Source: Bacteriovoracaceae bacterium UBA2428 (GTDB lineage: Bacteria; Bdellovibrionota; UBA2428). Taken from it: a stretch of 13,647 nt of DNA. Shown here piece after piece: positions 6,137 through 12,608 of this stretch (position 1 is the first letter of the stretch; every line of letters starts with the position of its first letter). The notes under the pieces are model-generated. The model worked only from the letters and a program-made list of their open reading frames with translations. It was not told the origin of the DNA and did not search any database. Position numbers and translations under genes: made by a program. The stretch is taken from positions 1-13,647 of the forward strand of contig DDRA01000037.1 of NCBI GenBank assembly GCA_002343545.1, written 5' to 3'.

Positions 6137-6153
6137 TAGGGTTCTGACGCTCC

Positions 6154-7326
6154 ATGTCGACCCTGCTTGAGAATCCTTTCGTCCTCGCTCCGATGGCCGG
6201 CATTACGGATATGCCGTTCCGTCGCCTCATGAAAAAGATGGGCGCCGGCTGCGTGATTTCCGAATTCGTTTCGGCCCACGCCATCGTGCATAGCCGCGCC
6301 GAGCGCACGGCGCGCTATATGTCGTTCCACGAGGACGAACGCCCGGTCGGGATCCAGATTTTCGGCGGCGAGCCCGACATCCTCGCCGAGGCGGCGCGCA
6401 TTCTCGAAGATCGCGGCGTGGACTTCGTCGACATCAACTTGGGTTGCCCGGTGCCTAAGGTCACGAAGAAGCGCGGCGGTTCGGCTTGGCTTTGTTACCC
6501 GGTCGAGCTCGGCCAGATGCTCAAGCAAGTGAAGTCGGCGATCAAAGTTCCGCTCACGATCAAGATCCGCACGGGCTGGGACGCGAACTCGGTCAACTGC
6601 CGCGAGATCATGAAGATCGCGCGCGAAGAAGGCGTGCGTTGGGTCGGTCTCCACGGAAGAACGCGCGCGCAGGGCTACGCCGGGCACGCGGACTGGGACC
6701 TCATCGACGAATGCTCGCGCGAAGCCGGCGTTCCGGTCATCGGTAACGGCGACATCGTGAGCGGTCCGCTCGCGGCGGCGCGCCTTTTCGAGACGGCTTG
6801 CGAAGGCGTCATGATCGGCCGCGGCGCGCTCAAGAATCCGTGGATCTTCCAGGAAGCGGTCGAAGCCTACCGCATGGCGCAGTCCCTCAGCGAAGAAGAA
6901 AAGCTCTCGCTCGTGACGGACGTGCTCGCGCACCATCGCGTGCCGGCGGCCGGCGCGGTTCCGGAAGGTCGTAGCTACTACGAGCGTCGGGTCAAGAACC
7001 TGCAGCCGAAGCCCGTGGCCTTCACGGCGGATTGGATCCGCATCCGTTCCGATCGCGACGCGCGCGCGATGATCGAGATGCACTTGGCGCTCCTCCGCGA
7101 GGTTTACCCCGAGGTGCGCGTGAAGCTCGCGTTCCGCAAGTTCCTGGCTTGGTACGCGGCCGGCTACCCGAACGCCCACCAGTTCCGGAAGTTCATCTTC
7201 ACCGAAGACAGCTTCCCCCTCATCATCGAGCGCTCGCTCGAGTTCTTCGATTCCGTGAAGCGTCTTGGCGCGCGCGCCGACGAAATGCGCGAGGAAGACC
7301 CCGTGCTCATGAGCGGGCACGGCTGA
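6154..7326 (+). CDS. dusB: tRNA-dihydrouridine synthase, DusB-like
   Basis: FMN/NADPH enzyme reducing uridines in the tRNA D-loop to dihydrouridine, cytoplasmic. The TIM barrel is complete: LAPMAGITDMPFR (11-23), EFVSAHAI (37-44), VGIQIFGGEP (65-74), INLGCPVPKVTKKRGGSA (94-111) with catalytic Cys98, IKIRTGW (136-142, Lys137 at the FMN), GLHGRTRAQGYAGHADW (165-181), GNGDI (197-201) and IGRGALKNPWIF (221-232). The C-terminal helical domain is recognisable (YPEVRVKLAFRKFLAWYAAGYPNAHQFR, in part). The protein is 390 residues against about 320-340 usually: roughly 50 extra residues (about 253-302, with YYERRVKNLQPKP) sit between the barrel and the helical domain, plus a short acidic tail. The start follows TAGGG by 12 nt. 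The methyltransferase gene begins 4 bp after the stop. Dus family is certain; DusB is the best-fitting subtype. Confidence 0.93.
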   Translation: MSTLLENPFVLAPMAGITDMPFRRLMKKMGAGCVISEFVSAHAIVHSRAERTARYMSFHEDERPVGIQIFGGEPDILAEAARILEDRGVDFVDINLGCPVPKVTKKRGGSAWLCYPVELGQMLKQVKSAIKVPLTIKIRTGWDANSVNCREIMKIAREEGVRWVGLHGRTRAQGYAGHADWDLIDECSREAGVPVIGNGDIVSGPLAAARLFETACEGVMIGRGALKNPWIFQEAVEAYRMAQSLSEEEKLSLVTDVLAHHRVPAAGAVPEGRSYYERRVKNLQPKPVAFTADWIRIRSDRDARAMIEMHLALLREVYPEVRVKLAFRKFLAWYAAGYPNAHQFRKFIFTEDSFPLIIERSLEFFDSVKRLGARADEMREEDPVLMSGHG

Positions 7327-7330
7327 GCGA

Positions 7331-8614
7331 ATGGCGAGCGATCCCTTCGAGCGAAAGATCGTCAAGCAGGCCCTCCTCGAATGGCTGCTGCACAAGAAAG
7401 CCTTCGATCGGGTTTTGGGCGACGTGCTCAAGGAGCATCGCGTGGGCTCGGCGCAACGCGCGACGATCACGGCCTGGGCTTACGCCTTCGTCCGCAATCT
7501 CGGCCTCTTTTTGCCGCGTCCCGTGAAGCCCGAGTCGCCGCCCTGGCAACGAGATTTCGACGCGTTACTTGAGCGGGCGGGGGACGGCCCCGAGGCCATC
7601 GAGAAGTGGCACGCGCGGGCCAAGCCTTCCTTCGAAGCGGATGCGCTTCGGCACTTCACCGATATCCACGCCGTGCCGGCGTTCCTGGCCCGGGAGTTCA
7701 TGGCCGTGCCGGGCGCTTGGCATGACTACCTTCACGCTTCTTTGCGGGAGGCTCCGCTCTTCGTGCGGTTGAATCCCCTCAAGATGTCGTCGAAGGACTT
7801 CGAGAAACGCTTCGCCGACCGCGGCCTCGAAACGCGCTGGCTTCCTCACTCGTATCGCTTCGCCACCCGTTGGGCGATCACGCAGGACGAAGCCTTTCTG
7901 GATGGCGCGTTCGAGATCCAGGACGAACACAGCCAGATCGTGGGCTGGGTCGCGGCCCCGAAGCCGGGAGAAAGGGTCCTCGACCTTTGCGCCGGCGCCG
8001 GCGGCAAGACGCTTCACCTCGCGAGCTTGATGGGCGGCGAGGGCGAGATCGTTTCCTACGACGTCGACAAGCGCAAGCTCGCCGAGCTCGCCGCGCGCGC
8101 GAAGCGCGGCGGCTTCCGCAACGTGAAAGTTTCCGAGAATCTGCCGCGGTCCGCGGAGCTTTTCGACGTGGTCGTGGTGGACGCTCCTTGCAGCGGTCTC
8201 GGAACGCTTCGCCGGAACCCGGAGCGCCTCTATTCGGTGAAGGAAGAGGAGCTGCAGGGCCTTTCGCGCTTGCAGGTCGATATCGGCGATCGCGCGGTGA
8301 ACTACCTCAAGCCGGGCGGTCGCTTGGTCTACGCGACTTGCACCCCGCGCCCGCAGGAGAACGAGCTCGTCGTGAAGAGAATCGTCGACAAGACGAAGCT
8401 GCGCCTCGTCAGCGTTCCGCGGGCTTTGGTGGCATCGATCGGAACGAACTCCGGTCTCGCCAATTTCCTGGCGGAAGCGAAGGCGGGCGCCGCCGGCCGC
8501 ATCGGCGCGGCTTTCGCGTTCGACTCTTCGTCGGAAGATTGTTTGCGCCTCGGTCCGAGCCAAGCTTCTGGCGCGATCTCGGGTGACGGTTTCTTCGTCG
8601 CTCTCCTACACTGA
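7331..8614 (+). CDS. RsmB/NOP2-family RNA (cytosine-5)-methyltransferase
   Basis: SAM-dependent enzyme placing m5C in RNA, most probably 16S rRNA as RsmB does. 427 residues. Motif I is VLDLCAGAGGKT (216-227), the acidic SAM-ribose loop SYDVD (242-246), motif IV DAPCSGLGTLRRNPE (284-298) with Cys287, and motif VI YATCTPRPQENE (334-345) with the nucleophile Cys337; both family cysteines are present. A substrate-binding segment VRLNPLKMSSKDFEKRF (145-161) and IQDEHSQIVG precede motif I. The first ~110 residues are helical (ALLEWLLHKKAFDRVL, RATITAWAYAFVRN), a shortened or diverged counterpart of the NusB-like domain of RsmB. The stop-to-start gap from dus is 4 bp, so this is an RNA-modification pair in one transcript. 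Exact target cytosine cannot be read from sequence. Confidence 0.93.
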   Translation: MASDPFERKIVKQALLEWLLHKKAFDRVLGDVLKEHRVGSAQRATITAWAYAFVRNLGLFLPRPVKPESPPWQRDFDALLERAGDGPEAIEKWHARAKPSFEADALRHFTDIHAVPAFLAREFMAVPGAWHDYLHASLREAPLFVRLNPLKMSSKDFEKRFADRGLETRWLPHSYRFATRWAITQDEAFLDGAFEIQDEHSQIVGWVAAPKPGERVLDLCAGAGGKTLHLASLMGGEGEIVSYDVDKRKLAELAARAKRGGFRNVKVSENLPRSAELFDVVVVDAPCSGLGTLRRNPERLYSVKEEELQGLSRLQVDIGDRAVNYLKPGGRLVYATCTPRPQENELVVKRIVDKTKLRLVSVPRALVASIGTNSGLANFLAEAKAGAAGRIGAAFAFDSSSEDCLRLGPSQASGAISGDGFFVALLH

Positions 8615-8624
8615 TCCTTAGACC

Positions 8625-11600
8625 ATGAAAGAAAAGCTGCTGGGGGCGGCGAGATCCGCCCTGCCTTGGATCCGTGGCGTCGGATTTGGGATGATTGGTC
8701 TCGTCGTGCTCGCGATCGGCGCGTTGGTTGCTGCCATGGTCGCGCGCCCGCCTTCCCACTACGCGGCGCCGATCGAGGCGGCCATTCGCGACTCGACCGG
8801 AGCGAAGACGGTCAAATGGTCGACCCTCAAATGGGCCGTGCGCCCGCTGTCGTTAGGGCTCGGCGTCGAAGCGCGAGACGTCGAGATCTCCGGAGCGCGG
8901 GCCTTCGATTCGCTCCGGGCCCAGAAGTTGTCGCTCGTGCTTCAGCCCCTGAAGATCCTAACGGGACGCATCCCGGCTCACCTCGAGGCGGTGGCGCCGA
9001 TCCTCGCGTTGAGCGCGGCCGAAGCGATACCGGCGCGCAACGAGGATCCCCTCCCGCCGAGCGAAGGCGATTCCGGTGCCGTCCCGCAGGAACTTCCTTT
9101 CGCGAAGTGGCTTCCCGCCCTTCGACTCACGGGCTCGATCAAGGATGGCGTCGTGGAAGCGGGCGCGGCCGCCGCCCGCTGGCGCCTTGAGGGTCTCGAG
9201 ATCGACTCGAGAATATCGGGATTACCGGGAACCTTCGCTTTGCGGGCCAGGCTCAACGTCGTGTCGCCTCCGCAGCTCGCGACGACGTCGGCGTCGGGAT
9301 CTTTGGACGTCGATTTGGAGGGATTCTTCCAGCTCGATAACGGCGTACCGGTCGGCGTGAAGGTCGATCGGCTCGAGGTGAATGCGGACCATCTCATCGT
9401 CGCGCACGCGGGAATCGTCGAAAAACCCGACACCCTCGACCTGAGCCTTAAGACGCCGTTGTTCGTGAGACTCGACGGCGGCAAGAAGGTCCGAAGTGCG
9501 GAGATCAACGACGCCAAGCTTCGTCTGGGCCGTCTGAACTTGGGCTTGCGCGCTTCCCATGATTTTTCGACGCGCGAGTCGACTTTGGCTTGGGAGCTTG
9601 CTCGGTCCGAAGTGAAGGACCTCCGTCTTCCCTTGCGGATTCTCCGCCAAATTCCTTTTGCCGGCGCCGTCGAGTCGGGGGGCGACTTGCGAGTGGTCGA
9701 CGGAAAAGTCCTCGACGGGGCTTGGCGTTTCGTCCTTCACCAGATGCGGGTGGAGGCCGCCGAGCTTAGCGAGCTGATCGATCCTTCGTCGGTCGGTCCG
9801 ATCCATTTTTCGTTCGTTTCGGAAGGCCGCATGCAGGACGGCATACCGAGCACGCCCCGTACGGAACTCCAGTTTCAGGGCGCGGAGGCGCGCATCGAGA
9901 TCGGCAAGGGGCTCTTCGCCAAGCCAAAGGGCGATCGCTTCGAGGGGCTCGTTCGGCTCACCGCCGAAGAAGACGAGATTCGCCTGAAGAACCTGACCCT
10001 TCAGCTTCACACCGCGGAGTTCGTGTCGAGCGGGAGCCTCCGCGGGCTTCAGGCGCTAAGAGACGGGAAGGAAGCGACTTGGAAGCTAGACGCGCGAACG
10101 AACCGCGTGGATCTTTCGCGGTGGTCCGGCTACTCGAATATCTCGAGTCGTCCACCTCCGATCGAAGGGTTCCTGGAGTTCGGCGCTTCGTTCGACGGGA
10201 AGACTTCGGGAGCTAGCCTGGACGCGGTTTCGTGGCGGGTCGATCGACTGAATCTTTCGCAGCTTAAAGGCGCCTTCGACGCGGAATCCTACATGAAGCT
10301 CGGCTTGGCCCCGGAGAACTACGGGATCACCGGCCCCTTCAGCGCGAGCCTGCTGTTCCAAGGACGGGGCCGGGGCAGCGTGGTCGACCAAGCGACGCTT
10401 TCCGCGAAGGTGGATCTGAGCGATGTCGGTATCCGCTACCAGCGCCTTTATCGCAAGCCGGAGGGGACGCCCTTCGTCGTGGAGTTTCTCGCCGAGCAGG
10501 CCCGAAATCGTCTCAAGATCCGTCGCGGCCACCTGACGCTCCACAAGCTCGATCTCGACATCAACGGAGAACTTTTGCAGGGATCGCGCCGGAACTCGAT
10601 CCGACTCGACATGACCAAGCCGCTCAAGCTTTCCGAGTGGCGTTCCTTCTTCGTGAAGCCGCCCGAGATGCCGATCGACGGCAGCGTCCAGTGGAAGGGC
10701 GCGGTGACCTTCGGGGGCGACTCGACTTTCGAAGGGGATCTCGATCTGGCCAAGGTCTCGCTCGACGGCACGCTCGAAGCTTCGGGCCTCAAGGGTTCTC
10801 TGCCGGGGCTGCCGGAATCCCTTTTGGCGGGATCGGGCCGTGCGCAGATCAAGGGCGCGTCGATGACGTTGCCGACCGCCACGCTGAAGTTCCCTTCGAC
10901 GACCCTGCAAGTTTCGGGAAACCTGCGGCCGCGCGCGGTGAAAGGGGTGCCCCGCGAGTCCCTCGCGGCGATCCTGAAGGCGCGAGGTTGGGAAGGCGCC
11001 TTGAGCCTGGCCCTGACGAAACTGCCGGGTGAGTGGTTCGACCCGAAGCGCGATGCGGACGGCAAGGCCGGTTCCGGCGTGGGTTCGCCGTCGGGTGGCG
11101 CGTCGGCCAAAACCGAGTTCGGGGATCAGCTTCGCACGGCGCTCGAGCGCCAAGACGTCAAGGAAAGTCAGTTCGAGTTGGCGCTTCGGATCGACGAGGG
11201 GCGCTACGGCGAAATCTCTTTCCGTGATCTCGCGTCGCGGACCCTGTGGAAGAACGGAGCGCTGCGGTTGGCGCCTTTCAGCGTCGGCGCCTTCGGCGGC
11301 AAGCTTTCGGGTTCGGGCGAGATCGACGCGTCAGGTTTCTACCTGCGGGGCGACGCGCCTCAGTTCGCGTTGAACGTGAAGACGGACAAGGTCGACATCG
11401 AAAAACTCCTGAAGGTCTTCAAGCCGGAGCTCGCTTCGGCCGTCGGTGGCTTGGTCTCCGGGGATTTGGCGGTCGGCTCGCGAGGCTTCGAGAACGAGAA
11501 GATCGCGGCCGCGTTGAAGGGTCGCCTGAACGGTCGCATCGAAGCGGGCCGCTTCGATCCCATCTGGGCTTTGGATCGGGCGCTCGAAGGAGCGGGAATC

Positions 11601-12083
11601 AATGCCCTCGCCAAGGATTTCCTGGCGAAGGAGCTCCGTCGCGAACGCTGCGTGCAGCGCGACTTCCGCGGTCAGATCGACGTCGAGATCGCGGGCGGCG
11701 CGTTTCAGATCGCGGAAGGAAAGCTTTCTTTCGGCACCGGATCGGAAGTCGTCTTGAACGGGCGTCTGGAGCGCGACCTCGCGACGTCGCTCCAAGGACG
11801 CCTGCTTCCCTCCGAAGCTTGCGTGGGCGGCGACGCCCGGGCCTGCCTGGCTTCGGGAGACGGGCGTGCCGAGATCCCCTTTAGCGTGGGTGGCACGGCG
11901 ACGGCGCCTTCGGCCTCGATCGATTTCGATGCGATCGGCCGTAAGCTCGCTTCTTGCGTCGGCGAACGCATCCGTCGTCGGGCCGAGAGCGCCGCGCGGC
12001 AGGTCATTGAGAGCGACGAAGCCAAGAAGATTCGCGGGCAGCTCGAAGACAAGCTTAAGGACATCCTCAAACGCGGCCGCTGA
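8625..12083 (+). CDS. AsmA/TamB-like inner-membrane-anchored protein, 1152 aa
   Basis: Member of the AsmA-like proteins, which in diderms are anchored in the inner membrane and span the periplasm as elongated beta-structures, linked to phospholipid transport or outer-membrane biogenesis. Seen here: one N-terminal transmembrane helix (about 18-40), then long repetitive beta-strand-rich sequence, a Gly/Ser linker (about 806-828) and a C-terminal AsmA-like module (about 885-1115: GGKLSGSGEIDASGFYLRG, VSGDLAVGSRG, LKGRLNGRIEAG, NALAKDFLA, IAEGKLSFGTGSEVVLNGRL, FSVGGTATAPSASIDFDAI). A basic helix closes the protein (KIRGQLEDKLKDILKRGR). All four cysteines (1009, 1066, 1074, 1111) lie in the last ~145 residues. 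The ATG is 10 bp after the methyltransferase stop; no Shine-Dalgarno is obvious. The 3' end overlaps the convergent DOMON-like gene by 17 bp. Family is good; subgroup and lipid cargo are inferred. Confidence 0.85.
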   Translation: MKEKLLGAARSALPWIRGVGFGMIGLVVLAIGALVAAMVARPPSHYAAPIEAAIRDSTGAKTVKWSTLKWAVRPLSLGLGVEARDVEISGARAFDSLRAQKLSLVLQPLKILTGRIPAHLEAVAPILALSAAEAIPARNEDPLPPSEGDSGAVPQELPFAKWLPALRLTGSIKDGVVEAGAAAARWRLEGLEIDSRISGLPGTFALRARLNVVSPPQLATTSASGSLDVDLEGFFQLDNGVPVGVKVDRLEVNADHLIVAHAGIVEKPDTLDLSLKTPLFVRLDGGKKVRSAEINDAKLRLGRLNLGLRASHDFSTRESTLAWELARSEVKDLRLPLRILRQIPFAGAVESGGDLRVVDGKVLDGAWRFVLHQMRVEAAELSELIDPSSVGPIHFSFVSEGRMQDGIPSTPRTELQFQGAEARIEIGKGLFAKPKGDRFEGLVRLTAEEDEIRLKNLTLQLHTAEFVSSGSLRGLQALRDGKEATWKLDARTNRVDLSRWSGYSNISSRPPPIEGFLEFGASFDGKTSGASLDAVSWRVDRLNLSQLKGAFDAESYMKLGLAPENYGITGPFSASLLFQGRGRGSVVDQATLSAKVDLSDVGIRYQRLYRKPEGTPFVVEFLAEQARNRLKIRRGHLTLHKLDLDINGELLQGSRRNSIRLDMTKPLKLSEWRSFFVKPPEMPIDGSVQWKGAVTFGGDSTFEGDLDLAKVSLDGTLEASGLKGSLPGLPESLLAGSGRAQIKGASMTLPTATLKFPSTTLQVSGNLRPRAVKGVPRESLAAILKARGWEGALSLALTKLPGEWFDPKRDADGKAGSGVGSPSGGASAKTEFGDQLRTALERQDVKESQFELALRIDEGRYGEISFRDLASRTLWKNGALRLAPFSVGAFGGKLSGSGEIDASGFYLRGDAPQFALNVKTDKVDIEKLLKVFKPELASAVGGLVSGDLAVGSRGFENEKIAAALKGRLNGRIEAGRFDPIWALDRALEGAGINALAKDFLAKELRRERCVQRDFRGQIDVEIAGGAFQIAEGKLSFGTGSEVVLNGRLERDLATSLQGRLLPSEACVGGDARACLASGDGRAEIPFSVGGTATAPSASIDFDAIGRKLASCVGERIRRRAESAARQVIESDEAKKIRGQLEDKLKDILKRGR

Positions 12084-12594
12084 AGGCTTCGCGGAGATGG
12101 AAGTCGGGCTTTTCGCCCGCGTGCTTTAGGGCGAAATGCTGGACGTCGTCCGCCGTCCTCAGGATCGCGTTGAGCGAGAACTCGACGGGCGTGCGCGTGG
12201 CGAGGGCCCATCGCCAAAGCGTCGAGTCGGGATCGGGCAGTCGGGTCGAGAAGACGAGCGTTGCGGCCTCGCGTTCGAGCCGGAATCGGGGGGCGTCCGT
12301 GCGCGCTCCCGCGATGCGCTGTCGATACTTGGAGAACTCGAAGAGCGCCCAGGCTCCGCCGGGGGTGAAGTTCCACTCCCAGTAGGCGTCGTGACCGGGA
12401 AGGGCGACGAAGGCCTCGAGACAGGATTTCTCCCAAAGGCGTTCGTGCCAGCGGGGTTTTTCTTCGGCCCACTCGAGCCGATCGATCGAACCCTCCACGC
12501 GAAAATCCAGGCGCAGGCCGGTCTCGCGAACGAGTTCGGCCTGGACCTTGAAGTCCAAACTGGCTTGATCGGTGGGATGGGGATAAAGAATCAC
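12067..12594 (-). CDS. DOMON-like domain protein
   Basis: 175 residues, single-domain, no signal peptide, so probably cytoplasmic. It fits the small bacterial DOMON-like beta-sandwich family: RLWEKSCLEAFVAL (52-65), AYWEWNFTPGGAWALFEFSKYRQ (in part, 70-92), LNAILR (141-146) and the C-terminal ALKHAGEKPDFHLREAF (155-171), the counterpart of the family's 'HPxxKPDFH'. DOMON folds elsewhere bind haem or sugars, but ligands of this stand-alone type are not known to me. Start GTG 12594 is supported by AGAGGG 6 nt upstream. The 3' end overlaps the AsmA-like gene by 17 bp on the opposite strand, and the 5' end faces mutY with 14 bp between starts. Confidence 0.8.
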   Translation of the reverse strand: MILYPHPTDQASLDFKVQAELVRETGLRLDFRVEGSIDRLEWAEEKPRWHERLWEKSCLEAFVALPGHDAYWEWNFTPGGAWALFEFSKYRQRIAGARTDAPRFRLEREAATLVFSTRLPDPDSTLWRWALATRTPVEFSLNAILRTADDVQHFALKHAGEKPDFHLREAFSGRV

Positions 12595-12608
12595 GTCGAA
12601 CCCTCTTT
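12595..12608. promoter_or_regulatory. 14-bp divergent start-to-start gap, DOMON-like gene / mutY
   Basis: The whole gap holds little beyond AGAGGG (minus strand, 12606-12601), the ribosome binding site of the DOMON-like gene. mutY has no purine-rich site before its ATG. Promoters for both genes must lie inside the opposing coding sequences, or mutY is translated from a near-leaderless message. Confidence 0.6.

Noticed and set aside
6136..7470. 444-codon antisense frame over dus
   Set aside because: Opposite a fully conserved Dus enzyme; His/Arg/Glu-rich shadow with no motif.
7565..8563. 332-codon antisense frame over the methyltransferase gene
   Set aside because: Opposite canonical m5C methyltransferase motifs; no independent coding signal.
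10086..11153. 355-codon antisense frame over the AsmA-like gene
   Set aside because: Arg/Glu-rich shadow; the plus-strand frame is continuous for 1152 codons with AsmA features.
12073..12080. 8-bp palindrome GCGGCCGC just before the AsmA-like stop
   Set aside because: It has no spacer for a hairpin and is expected occasionally in GC-rich coding DNA (Gly-Arg codons).
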